This document shows, piece by piece, positions 38,601 through 48,354 of a stretch of 64,000 bases of DNA. The position numbers and the translations under genes were made by a program. Within the stretch, counting starts at the first letter, position 1; the number at the start of each line of letters is the position of its first letter. The notes beneath the pieces are model-generated. The model did not search any database. It was not told the origin of the DNA and saw only the letters and a program-made list of their open reading frames with translations. Source of the DNA: Symbiodinium natans (lineage: Eukaryota > Sar > Dinophyceae > Suessiales > Symbiodiniaceae); NCBI GenBank assembly GCA_905221605.1, contig CAJNDS010002585.1:248001-312000 (forward strand), read 5' to 3'.

Positions 38601-39341
38601 ATTGATCCCTGTTTCTCACCCAACCTGTACGCCTACCCACAGGGCCACCCCATGGACCGATGTGCGCAAGCAGATCTCGAAAGTCCAGACTTTCAGCTCT
38701 TCCCCAGGCTCAAGGGAGTACGGGCACTTGAAGCAGTCCTTGGCCCGGGGGACTTGCTTGTGCTGCCTGCAGGCTGGTGGCATCACGTGCAGTCCTTGAC
38801 AGAAGACTCGCTGTCCGTGAGCTTCTGGTTCGACCACGAGGCTCAAGCTGTACCTCAACCGAGACTTCTGACCTCCTTTCAGCGAGTACAGCTCGCGCGC
38901 GACGCGGAGCGCGTGCTGCTTGTAGTCCTGGGCACACCCAGGCTGCGCGCCGCCCTGGGCACGCTGCGGGGCATGCTGGGAGAAGGCGAGGCCGGCGAGG
39001 CCATCTCCCAGAAGCAGCAAAGCTCGGAGGAGGTCCTGACTTGCGCATGGCTGCTGTGGCGCCTCTTGGCAGCCCAGTGGTGCCCTTGACCATTTTTTTT
39101 TTTTTGGGGGGGGGTTTCTGGGGCTCCCTTATAAAATAGCCCAACCCCAAAAAAGGGTGCCCTTATGAGAATATGGCTACGGGGCTACCAAGGCCTGCGC
39201 TGCAGCCTGGGAAGTGGTGAGGTGGCCAGAAGCTTCGTGCTGGCGATGGCCTCCGATGCGCGCACGAGCCGCCTAGAGCTGAAAAAGGCTGTCCCGGAGC
39301 GCTGCCCCGTGAACTCCTTGCGGTCCTTGCACGAAGGTTGA
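35619..39341 (+). CDS. JmjC/cupin-type 2-oxoglutarate oxygenase, multi-exon
   Basis: Predicted exons: 35619-35912 (the frame is open from about 35508), 36081-36176, 36421-36924, 37040-37137, 37727-37854, a poorly bounded exon ending 38105, 38209-39060 and 39193-39341 (TGA). Apart from the limits of the sixth exon, all join in frame. The N-terminal 280 residues are unrecognised. From exon 4 the fold follows JmjC/cupin_8 proteins: NPVLVTGAHLLSRAEERWNL, RFSVYRA, then in exon 7 the double-stranded beta-helix. There HYD (CHYDLVHNAYVQVRGWKRF) would supply the first Fe(II) ligands and WWHHV, after GDLLVLPAG, the distal His. Such enzymes hydroxylate proteins or RNA using Fe(II) and 2-oxoglutarate. 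The true start may lie in an upstream exon. It uses the same intron elements as the gene at 25785-29032. Confidence 0.65.
35913..36080 (+). repeat. JmjC gene intron: GGGACCCC element plus CCCTAAA
   Basis: Donor GTGGGGGTTTACG and acceptor CCCACAG. GTG begins the next exon, so GTG is duplicated. The left half is a TACGAAAATAAGGGACCCC..ATATCGTAA mini-element and the right half CCCTAAA repeats. Confidence 0.7.
36177..36420 (+). repeat. JmjC gene intron: CTTGGCAGCCC-family element, GA donor
   Basis: Starts GAGCCTTGGCAGCCCAGCGG and ends GGGCTACCAAG, with GAGC at both junctions. Splicing gives GTC-TGG-GAG-CAG. The interior holds a long AT/TTA-rich low-complexity run (36280-36400). Confidence 0.75.
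36925..37039 (+). repeat. JmjC gene intron: TAGTAGCTGAG element
   Basis: Starts GTACCTGTAGTAGCTGAGTG and ends ACTCAGCAACTCAG, with GTACC at both junctions. It shares its ends and CACTTTTT..GGGGC..TCATGAACTCAG with intron 8 of the helical-repeat gene. Confidence 0.8.
37138..37726 (+). repeat. JmjC gene intron: nested composite of four repeat types
   Basis: A CTTGGTAGCCC-type left end (GTGGCCTGGCAGCCCGGTGG) and CTACCAAG-like right end enclose CCCTAAA units, a CTACTATTTGCTTAAGAACC element (37287-37452), an ACAGTCCTTA element (37495-37580) and a 14-unit CCCTAAA array. ACCAA(A/G)GTGGAAC occurs three times (37482, 37592, 37721), so three potential acceptors are present. Only the last leads into the exon. 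Confidence 0.7.
37855..38010 (+). repeat. JmjC gene intron, limits uncertain
   Basis: GTAACCCTGAACCC-type donor followed by CCCTAAA units and unique sequence. Several AG sites (37992, 38002, 38010) could be the acceptor, and none gives an unambiguous frame. Confidence 0.4.
38106..38208 (+). repeat. JmjC gene intron: GGATACTTAGAAA element, 103 nt
   Basis: GTGAGG donor and TGCTAG acceptor join GAA-G to GG-TTC in frame. TTAGGGATACTTAG..TTTTGGGTACTTCAATTCCTAAG resembles the GGGTACTT element of introns 6 and 9 in the helical-repeat gene. Confidence 0.65.
39061..39192 (+). repeat. JmjC gene intron: CTTGGCAGCCC-family element, GC donor
   Basis: Starts GCCTCTTGGCAGCCCAGTGG and ends GGGCTACCAAG, with GCCT at both junctions. 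The splice restores TGG-CGC-CTG. Confidence 0.8.
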
Positions 39342-39456
39342 CCCCTAAACCCTATGAACCCTAAACCCGCTCAGGTTCCTGATCTTCATCCACACCATGG
39401 AGCTACAGGTGGTAGCTTGGGCAGAACCAGGTAGGGTTTAGGTCTAGGGTTTAAGG

Positions 39457-39640
39457 TTACTAGGTAGGCCCTTGGGATATGCTTTTCTTTTTCCCCTTGT
39501 GTTGGGTTTAAAGAGGGTCGTATGTACGAACATCCTTCCGAGGGTTCTACGGGGCCAACCTAGAGAACGTGCGAGCCGTACTGTTCGTGCATACGACAAC
39601 AAGAGCATGTTCTATTGAGAGGCCTACTTGGCCAATCGGA
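39457..39640. repeat. Mini-element, TACTAGGTAGGCCCTTGGGA family
   Basis: TACTAGGTAGGCCCTTGGGATA on the left, TTGGGTTTAAAGAGGGTCGTA inside, and GAGGCCTACTTGGCCAA on the right. A second copy is at 62549-62690. Confidence 0.65.
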
Positions 39641-40755
39641 TCCGGTTCGCGATAACAAGAGGCTTTGACCCGACTGACATGGTCTTTACAGCATTTTCGG
39701 CTATTGCATGTGATAAACGCCTCAGCTTGGAGCGATGTTTAAAGGTTTTCACCTTTATGAGGTTCGAAACTGCTCATGAGTTGTCGATGTCGTATGTGTC
39801 TGGAGATAGAGATTACTGTTTTTCCCTTAATCCCCTAGTGGTGCCTTGAAGAATCCTATAGACGGCGGCTGGCGGCCGCAGGTACCTTATTTGTACTTCT
39901 TAGATGCAAGGGACACGTCGGGAGATTGTTAGAATCACAAAGTTTAGGGTTTAGGGTATAGGGTTTCTGGCAGCAAGGAGTCCAGTTGCAAAAAATGGTT
40001 TAGGGTTTACGATGTAGGGTTTAGGGTTTAGGGACTCAGCTATACCATTTTGGAGAAATACAGCGACATGTCCATACATATAAGGGTTTACTGCCACACG
40101 TGCATGAAGATGTCGGCTCTAAGATCGACCGGTGCAAAGGTCGAAGCTTGCCAATCCACCGAAAGGCCCACAGTTGAAAGAATCTAAACTTTTAAACCCT
40201 AAACGGCATTAAGTCTGCAAATGTTTAAGGCTTCGAACTTTGGACACTGGTTCTGCACGTCTGGTTGCATCTTACCGGCACAAATCGTACATTAGGTCAT
40301 GCGCGTAGGAATTGCAGTGCCAAGATGGCCTCACGCGGACATTTCGTGGCTTCCTTAGAGAATCCCAAGCTCCAAAAAGCCAGCAATTCAAAACTCCCAA
40401 GATCATGGAACTTTGGAGTTTTGGAATGTTGGGGATGGAATGGTTGTAATTTCTTCAGTGTTTTTGAGAAATCCCAAACTTCAAAATTCCACAAGCTTGT
40501 GGCTTAGACCCTCCAAATCCCAAACACAAAAAAATCCAAAAGCTCCAAAAGCATGGAAGGCAACCTGCAGCGTGAGTCCTCCCCGGAACCCACTGCCTTC
40601 AAATCTGCCCAAAAACTTCCTGGCTCTTAGTAGGACAAGAGGTACCTTATCGACTCCCTTAAAGGGTTTTTCGCGGGGGGATATGAGGTGCTCTAATTCC
40701 CTCATTCCCATGAAGAGCCAAGAGCCATTAACAACTCTTCCTGTTTACCCTAATG

Positions 40756-40810
40756 AAGCCCTAAACCCTAAACCCTAAACCCTAAACCCTAAACCCTAAA
40801 CCCTAAACCC
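40756..40810. repeat. CCCTAAA array
   Basis: Seven C-rich units immediately before the exon-like island. Confidence 0.95.
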
Positions 40811-40821
40811 TTGGGGTTTAG

Positions 40822-40905
40822 GGGGCTCCAGATCAGGACACTCTCGTGCAACTCTCGGACCTTCTCTCGGTGGCGAAGTACTTCGTCACCCCTGTGGCCT
40901 GGGAA
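40822..40905 (+). CDS. Candidate exon: BTB-like C-terminal helix segment
   Basis: After a TTTAG acceptor the frame reads APDQDTLVQLSDLLSVAKYF and continues VTPVAWESL. The L-x-x-L-L-x-x-A-K-Y-F-x-x-x-x-x-W-x-x-L pattern is like the last helices of a BTB domain. It is isolated, and no other exon of this gene could be assigned. Confidence 0.3.
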
Positions 40906-41730
40906 AGTTTAGGGTTTGCTTGAAGGTCCATGCGTTTTTGGAAGTGGGGGGAAAAGGTAGGCTGACTGGATTTAGGGTACTCATATTTCATAATCTTCGC
41001 TACGAATGAACCTTCTAGTAGGGCTTAGTATTTAGGGTTTAAGGTCTATGTGCTGCAGAAATGTTCCTGGAGACAAACGCATCCTCCCTCCGAAGTATCT
41101 CCGATGATTGTTATCTGATTCCTGAGCCCTGCAACCCCTCTCTTTCGCACGTGGAGGTCGACCTAACTTGTGGGCCTTCCTCTTGGATGCTTAGGGATTT
41201 AGGGCTTTAGGGTTTAGGGCTTAGGGTTTAGGGTTTAGGGTTTAGATCTGAGAAAGTTTGGGGTGGCAAAAACAGGGCCTATGATTTAGAGAAAGCCTCT
41301 GATGTTGGGTCGTCAGTCTCCCTCACACAGCAGAATTCAAGGAGTCGTTGCGGCTGCATATCAGGTCCTTGTGAAGGACTCAGTATAACAGTTGAGCACA
41401 TGTACTATTGACAGAGCCAGGAAAGTCAAACAAGGGAGAACACAAAAAATGACTCCGGGCACATGGCGATATATAATAAGTACGCAATGAAAGTAAACGC
41501 ACGCGTACTTGTGCAAGCAGCCACCCTGCTCGCATCCTCACACACGTGCACCAAGTGCCAAGGACCTGATTGCCAAGTGTGAGGAGTCTCTACACAAGGC
41601 CAGTCACAGCCTTCTGGGTTTTGAGAACCGTGCGGGCTTGTGTCGCAACCTCTAAGCCATCGGGTTCCGGCGACCGCGTCCTCAAGAGATGAATCTGGCA
41701 AGCTTAGGCAGTCTGGGGGATTAGGGAACC

Positions 41731-41790
41731 TGGGGGGGGGGGGGGGGTAGGTCCAAACCCCCCCCCCCCCCAAAAAAAAAAAAAAAAAAA
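41731..41790. repeat. Homopolymer runs G, C and A
   Basis: A G run of about 15, then a C run of about 15, then an A run of about 19 within 60 bases. A GGGGG..CCCCC hairpin is possible. Confidence 0.9.
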
Positions 41791-43277
41791 GAAAGAAAGA
41801 AAAGAAAACACAAAACCTAAACCCCCAAACGCCCCAGCCGAAAATTATCCTAAGCCCTCTCCCTCTAAGAGTCCCCCTATGAAACTTGGTGCCCCCCCCC
41901 CCCCGCAACGTGGAGCACCCGGGTTTAGGGTTTAAGGGTTTTAGGGTTTGAGGTTTAGGGTGCGTCGGGAAGGGGCTAACCAAAGGTTGACAAGGGTATC
42001 GCGGACTGTACTGGGGGTTTGACCTAAATTATATGAGGCCGCGTCCTTTCTGAATTCCAGGCATCTTAAAAACGAAAGACCCCAGCAAAGCCTTCGTAAT
42101 TTAGGTCAACCTTCACTTCGTGGCACATCTTGGCGTCTGTGTGCGGGTCAATGCATTTTGGACAGTGACTCTCGATGGTAATGCCCACCAGAGTCGATCT
42201 TGGCTTTGTCTCTAAAGCCATGTGTGCAATTTGGGGTTGACGCCACTAAACCCTAAATCCTCGATCCTGGGGTTTCAAGCTTAGGATTTAGGGGCCGAGC
42301 CTCCGCAGTCCTGGTTTATTTGAAAAAAGGGACCTGGAATGTTTGTCTCTCCAGCACGGCTCCCAGGGAAAGGCCGAGACGGATTCTTGCACACCACGAT
42401 GCTTCATGAAAAGCAGCCCAAACATGCTATCTACAGCACACTTGAAATTTTCAAACAACTCCGAGACCTTCGTGCAAACGCGCATCGCTGTTTACGGCCA
42501 GGTAGAGATCGTTCCCGCAAATTGTGTGGCTTGGACAGAGTTAGTGTTTAGGGATCCAGAGCCCTATAGACCCTGCATGGCCAGTTCTGCAGATGATGGT
42601 CCCCTTTTGGGGGGCCGCCGAAATGCAAGAGGCTATAGTCTAAGAGGGGCCCTAAATCGGGACCATCATGTAACTACGTGGTTTAGGGACGTTTAGGGTC
42701 CAGCAGGCGAGGTTTAGGGTTAGAAAGGTTTAGGGAGGGTGATCACCTTAAAGTGACCATAATTCAGAGAAGTGAACAGCGAGACGAAATTCGGGTTCAC
42801 AATGTGAGTTACTTGCTGGATTTGATTCCAGTGCATGGAGCACTCTTCAAGCCACCGTTGGAAAAATAGCCCTGCAGAACTAGTCCTAAACCCTGAAGAA
42901 TATGCTCCCTCCAACCCAGCTCGTCTCAGTTGAGAGTCCGACCTCTGCAAGTCTTCATGAAAAAAAACCGAAATGGTGTATGGGTTGGGTCCTTTTTTTC
43001 TTCTCCGTGGGGCAGACGACATGGGTTGTGAGGGCTATAGTACCTTGTTCCCAATTCCTGCTTCAGAAGCCATACACCTACCCAAATCCCCCAACCCTAA
43101 ACCTCAAAACCCCTAAAGCCCCCTAAACCCCGAAAGCCACCTACACCCTAAACCGCTAAAGCCCCCTAAACCCCTACAGCGCCCCAAACCCTAAGCCAAC
43201 CCAGCTAGGCGGCGACGCAAAGCTGTCAGGGGGGCAGACGAGGAGCCCCCCCTCCCTCCCCCATGCTGCGGGGAGCC

Positions 43278-43402
43278 TCATGGGCCCTTAAAATGGTCCC
43301 TTAACTTCAGATGGATGTATGAGCCCTTAACAATTTGTATAGGGTATATAAGGGGCACATAAGGGGTCCCCGTTTAAGGGCCCATACTAAGGGACCACGT
43401 AA
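43278..43402. repeat. Palindromic mini-element, GGGCCCTTA..TAAGGGACC family
   Basis: TGGTCCCTTAACTTCAG and CATACTAAGGGACCACG form inverted ends. It contains GGGTATATAAGGGGCACATA. Larger relatives are at 48355-48560, 61968-62290 and 63250-63390. Confidence 0.6.
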
Positions 43403-44185
43403 CTACCCTGGCACAAACCTAAACCCTAATACCTGAACCCTAAACCCCAAGCCCTATTAGAGCTGCTCCTTGCCATCTCAGGTGGAGATGATCCACGTGT
43501 GCGTGAAGCACCGGCTGCCACCTGGTTGCAACCCGAAACCCCAAAGCCCTAAACCCGAAACCCTAAACGCTAAACCCTAAACCCGAAACCCTAAACCACA
43601 AACCCTGGACCCCAAACCCTAAGCAGCAAAAACCCCAAGCCCCAAGCCCTAACCCCTAAACCAAGAGGGTATGCCCTCGGGCAGGTCAGCGAGCCCGCCG
43701 GTTGATAACAAGGGTTTGTAGGATCCAAGCCGCACCCCCCTAGAATCTTCTCAGCCTGCAGCCTCAATGTGGCGGTTAGGGTCTTGCGTTTCGGATTTGG
43801 CATTTAGGGTTTTGTGTTTAGGGATGCACTTTTCTCGGGCATTTTGGGGTCAGATTCGGGGTATCCATACTGGGCACACCCGAAACCCTAAACCCTGAGC
43901 TCTAAGCCCTAAGCCCTAAATGCCACGACTCCCAGGCCATCGACATGACCACGGCAGCCCAACCCTCAACCTAAAGTCAAGCCTGAGACATCCCTAGACC
44001 CTGGGTTTAGGGTTTAGAGTTTAGGGTTTAGGGTTTCAGGGTTAGGTTTAACCGTTTAGGGTTACCTTCAGTCCAGTGGCAAAGGGGTAGCCCTAAACCC
44101 GAAACCCTAAACCCGAAACCTGCCTTGTGGTTCGGCCAGCTATGCGGGAAGTGAAGAAAGGCAACCCGAACCCCTTGAAAGCCCG

Positions 44186-44299
44186 CTACTATTTGCTTAA
44201 GACCCCCAAAGGAATCAAAAATCAATAATCCCTATAAAAAAAACGTTAATAGGGAAGAAGATGTTTATGTTTTTTCGGGGTTCTTAAGCAATTAGCAGC
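44186..44299. repeat. CTACTATTTGCTTAAGAACC-family element
   Basis: CTACTATTTGCTTAAGACCCC and GGGGTTCTTAAGCAATTAGCAG form inverted ends about 70 bases apart. Confidence 0.85.
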
Positions 44300-44423
44300 C
44301 CGTGGCGAAGGTCAGAGCAGCTCAAGAAGGCCTGGAGCGTCCTCGGCGGCAAAGCCGACGAATGCCTCGCCGACCCTTGGCTTTGGGGCTTGGGGTTCAG
44401 ACCTGGTGTTTTGTGCGGTTTCG

Positions 44424-44577
44424 GTGGGGGGGGGGGAGGGGGAGGGGGTGGGAGGGGGAAGGGGGGGGGGGAGGGGGGAGGGGGGGAGGGGGGAGGGGGG
44501 GGGAGGGGGAGGGGGGGAGGGGGAGGGGGGGGAGGGGGGGGGGGAGGGGGGAGGGGGAGGGGGGAGGGGGAGGGGGG
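44424..44577. repeat. G-rich (G5A / GGGGGA) tract
   Basis: About 150 bases made only of runs of G broken by A (and one T). ORFs across it are artefacts. It lies 225 bases upstream of the ATG at 44802 and could form stacked G-quadruplexes. Confidence 0.9.
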
Positions 44578-44801
44578 GCTGACTGCTGGAAGTAGGCTGA
44601 AGACTTGGCAGAGATGGAAGGTGGGTTTGTAGCCGAGACAGTGGAGTGCGCCTGCGTCTTGCCCTTGAGCTGAACCTCACCTCCGCAGTTTTGCATGCGT
44701 AGCGTGGCGTTGGGTCTGAGAGGTTATGGTTTCAGGTTTCATGCTCTGGGTATTGTTGCACTTGTCAAACGTGAAGAAGCGGGAACTTCTCATCGCCTGC
44801 A

Positions 44802-46540
44802 ATGGCGCTGCAACCGTTCTCTGCGCCTCAGGGCGGCGTGCAGCCTCCCGTGCTGACGAATAAGATGTTGAAGAGACTGCCGGACTTCTTGAAGACGTAC
44901 AATCAGTGCTCAAAACTCGCTGGGGATACGCAGAGTGAACGCATCGAAAATGTCCTGCAGAGGGAGTACGGGCAACTATTCTATGCCAGCGACAGGCACT
45001 ATCTCAGCAATGAGAGCAGCAACCTTTCGCCAGACCAGCTGTTTTCCGCGGTGAAGAAGCTTCAGTCAGGGCAAAAAGCTACCGACGTCTTGGAAGGCGC
45101 TTTTGCAGTTGCATTCGCCTTGATGCAACGCTCCACAACAGTTTACCAACTCCGACAAAAGGCCACCGGCAGTGCCGATGAGGTGGAATTTGGCACGGCT
45201 CAGGCCATATTGCTGCAGATTGCAGCATGTTTGTCCGGCCCGAGGCTGGGCCGTGGCAGCTGGCGCCTGGATGAACACAGGGTCATCTGCATTGTGCCAT
45301 GGGGGCCGCGCCTGCTTGCTGTTCCGCTCTACTTTGGTGAGCACAGCATGCAAGTTCAGAGCCGTCCGACTATGTGATATTCCCGAAGCCTGACCCAACA
45401 TTCTACCGACCTACGATTTCAGTGACAACCGTCATTGATGCCGGTGGCGGGAATGAGTTCGTTTGCGAGGGTGCTCACATCATAGTTTCATGCGTGCAAC
45501 CGCACATAGACTTGAGAACCGGGGCTCCCTTGGCGCCAGCAGTTTTGGCGGCACAGTGTTTGGGATACTTCATCCCAGCTCCAACTCCTGCAGAAGTAGA
45601 GCGCTACCTTGCCGCAGCGCAGCGCATGCAGCCAGTGATTTTCCTGCGCAAGAACTTGGGTTTGACGCATCCTGACCTGCCTTTCCACGAATCTGGTAAT
45701 ACGGTATTCTTGGACGAGGAAAGGGATGTGGCCCAGGTATTGCAGATAGCAGACCAAGTCCCGTGCGGACTTAGCACACACTTCCTGGATTTTCAAACGG
45801 GCATGATTCCCTTCACCTTCCCGCCTCCTTTAGACGACTGGGATTGCCGCATCCAGCAATCCATGATGGAATTAGGAGCCCCCTTCCATGATCAGGCTGA
45901 GGCTACCTGCTACTTTTGCGACAAGCTAGAGGAGGCTTCCGTAGACCTTGCAGAGCTGACTACCAATGCAGTTCAGGAGTTCGATGTCGAAGTCGAGGAC
46001 GACATCATCGCACACGCAAGGCGCCTCGCGAGAGATGCCCTCCTTTGCCTCCAGCAGCACCATGTCGCGGTGCGATGGGTGTCAGAAATACTACAGCAGA
46101 CAGTGGAGCAGGCAGCCTACCAGATCCGAATCAAACAGGAGCAGGAGCAGATCAGTAGGCGTTGGGATTCTGTCCAGTCGAAGAATCGGTTTTCTGCAAA
46201 GCGTGAGAGGCAAAAGTGTCGTCAGAAGACGTGTGAAGAGTCCAAGTCTCAGCCGGAGCAAGAGACAGCTGTCCAGCGCATCCGGAACATCTTGAACGAC
46301 TTTAGCAACAAAGTCTTCAAGTATCAGCACTACCGGAAAGCATTCCATGCACTGCAGTCCACAGGCCTAATGGACCACTTCGGCTCTGAAATGGTCCGTG
46401 GTTCCCATCACGTTCTTCATGGGAGCAGTGTAAACAGTGTGACAGTTGTAGTGCCGCACGGAGCTTCTTCCGAGCATAGCCGGCATCGATTTGCAAGGAG
46501 CCTCATGAGCATTGCCGGAGCGCCAGGCATGAGGCCCTGA
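44802..46540 (+). CDS. 571-aa protein of unknown role with HicA/YcfA-like C-terminus
   Basis: Exons 44802-45336 and 45360-46540 join in frame (TAC-TTT-G/AG-CCG). The first exon alone would end at a stop at 45375-45377, and the second frame has no good start. The first 180 residues are helical. The middle has a CYFC pair near residue 361 and a charged coiled-coil-like stretch near 430-490 (IRIKQEQEQISRRWDSVQSK). The last 70 residues (about 500-571) resemble HicA/YcfA RNases: a helix (YRKAFHALQSTG), then a strand ending GSHHV with the family's catalytic-type His, a strand VTVVVPHG, and a helix RFARSLMSIAG. HicA proteins are small bacterial mRNA-cleaving toxins, and the fold also occurs as a generic dsRNA-binding-like module. 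Here it is a domain of a long eukaryotic protein, so RNA binding is the safer inference. An AG (44689, CCTCCGCAG) upstream could accept a trans-spliced leader. Confidence 0.6.
45337..45359 (+). other. Putative 23-nt intron
   Basis: This segment begins GTGAGC, ends GTTCAG, and its removal restores a single 571-codon frame. An assembly or true one- or two-base frameshift is the alternative. Confidence 0.5.
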
Positions 46541-47700
46541 TGCATGCACGGCCGTGAAGCTGGCAAGCAAGAGAACATGGGGCACAAGAAGCGCAGCATG
46601 TGATGACCCTTAAACCCGAACCCTAAACCACCCTAGACTTTAAACCCCAAACCCCCTAACTGGGCCCCTAACCCTCTAAACCTGCAAACCCCTAAACCCT
46701 AAACCCCCTAAACCCCAAAACCTTGTCGACAAGTCGCTCCCCCCCCCCCCCCCCCCCGGCTTCCGAATCCCTCACGATGCTGAAGCTGTCAGGGTGTCAG
46801 GGCCTCGGAGGTCGGTACTCTGAGCCTCCAGCACAGCTATCGTGATAATCATGATGGCAGGAATTCTGAGAATGATGACAATAAGGATAACAATGATAAA
46901 TAATAGTGGTAGTCGTAATACTAATAATGCTAATCAGAATACCAATAATGCTAATTTTAATGATAATGATAATATTAATAGCAATCATTATGTCCATCCC
47001 TGGGGCCCTTCGAGCCCAAGACCTGTTGCTCAGGTTGGCCTGAATTTATTTGGGACTTGTGTGCCTGTAGGCTTCGGGGCGTGGGGTTTAGGGTGAAGGT
47101 GTGCATGTGCCTTTCGCCAACCTCGGTATGTTAGATCTTAGCTCGGCTATCCTGATGGACTGATAGATCACAGGCTGAGCTTGTGGATTCAAATCAAGCT
47201 TGCTGAGGCGCATGATTCGAGCGTAGGCATGGACACCCGTAAGCCTTAAAGAGTTTACTCTGAAACCCTAAACTGCTCCTTGTTGAGCCCCACACTGTAC
47301 GCCATAGACGCCCCAAAACACGAGCCGGAAACCATCATAGACCTCCGCCCCAAACATCCTGAAACAATTAATGAATACCTGCCTGGTGCGTTTAGGCCCT
47401 CCCTAAACCCTAAACCCTTGAGTCAGATACCCGAAGCCCTAAATCCTAAAGCCTGCCCGGTGCAAATCAGCTACCCTGAACCCTAAACCCGAATCCCCAC
47501 AATCTGGGGGTGAGCAGGATCACGATTTCCCGGTGTCCCCAAGCACCCGAAAGCAAAGGATCCCGCTGCGGCTGCGCGCCTTCTTCCCTACACGCTGTAC
47601 CGCTGGCAGCGCTTAGAGTGGGTTTAGGGACGGTTTAGGGTTGAGGGTTTAGGTTTTAGCATCTAGTAGGGTTTAGGTAGGTTTTGGGGAAACAAGGGTT
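46541..47700. other. No firm gene; telomere-like tracts and AAT-rich block
   Basis: A CCCTAAA-like tract at 46610-46725, a C run at 46740-46757 and an AT-rich AATAATGCTAAT-type block at 46840-46990. The island 47525-47625 is open (AKDPAAAARLLPYTLYRWQR) without a recognisable family. Confidence 0.45.
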
Positions 47701-47704
47701 TAGC

Positions 47705-47845
47705 GTTTGGGGACTACATGAAGGTTCATGGGATATAGTGATGAGTAGGGTTATAAGTACCCTACATAAGGTGATAGCCAGCTCTAACTATTAGTTGCCC
47801 TACTTACAACCCTCCTTACAAATACCCATGAACCTTCGATTGGAA
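47705..47845. repeat. Palindromic mini-element, GAAGGTTCATGGG family
   Basis: CATGAAGGTTCATGGGATA and TACCCATGAACCTTCGATTG form inverted ends. It contains TAGGGTTATAAGTACCCTA. Confidence 0.8.
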
Positions 47846-48065
47846 GGGATACATGGAATACGGTGCCTCGGTTGCCCCGAGACTTCAAATATTCCAGTGC
47901 CCTTCCGTTGGGTACAGGCCCCCTAAACCCTGAACCCTAGACCTGTGTGCCTGCGAAACGGGTGGGAAAAAACCCCTGTGTGCCTGTGGCCCGAAGCGAT
48001 GGGCACAGTGCAAGCAGCTAAGGTTGAAGCACCTCTTCATGCTGCTTTGATGGCAATTTGTTGGA

Positions 48066-48165
48066 GAGTTCTCTAAATTAGGACCCCTTCTTGGGTCCCT
48101 ATATTAGTATGGCACCCTTGGAAATCAGGGCCCCCAACAAAGACTACTAATCTAGAGCACTGCCC
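48066..48165. repeat. Mini-element, TTCTCTAAATTAGGACCCC family
   Basis: TTCTCTAAATTAGGACCCC on the left and CTACTAATCTAGAGCA on the right. Same family as 50009-50108. Confidence 0.55.
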
Positions 48166-48354
48166 CGTTGAACGACGGGTGCACGATTCGACGTTCAGGG
48201 TTTGAGGTAACCGGGCGAGGTGGCCGCAGCTGTTGCCTTTGAAGTTGCGAGCTTGGCTGAAACCAGGCAGGTTTCTCACAGGTCCGAGTAAAAAGCGGGA
48301 ACGTGATGTTGGGAAGAAGAGCGGAGCAGCTTCGTAGTTCGCATCTTCAGACTT

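Larger units (their letters stand above)
39342..40820. other. No firm gene; mini-elements and AT-rich unique sequence
   Basis: Includes the element at 39457-39640. An open frame at 39650-39846 (ITRGFDPTDMVFTAFSAIAC) has no recognised domain. The stretch 40330-40560 is full of short inverted AACTCCAAAA / TTTTGGAGTT words. Confidence 0.45.
40920..44180. other. Repeat-rich spacer with no firm gene
   Basis: Telomere-like tracts are at 41195-41245, 41925-41960, 43085-43200, 43415-43460, 43530-43665 and 44005-44060. The island at 42330-42550 is open on both strands (plus: LHEKQPKHAIYSTLEIFKQL). A small exon-like VEMIHVCVKHRLPPGC lies at 43483-43530. Neither can be assigned. Confidence 0.45.

Noticed and set aside
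41426-41983. 185-codon minus-strand ORF
   Set aside because: It runs through G, C and A homopolymers and telomere-like repeats, and its composition follows those repeats.
44302-44696. Gly/Pro-rich ORFs upstream of the 571-aa gene
   Set aside because: They are generated by the G-run tract.
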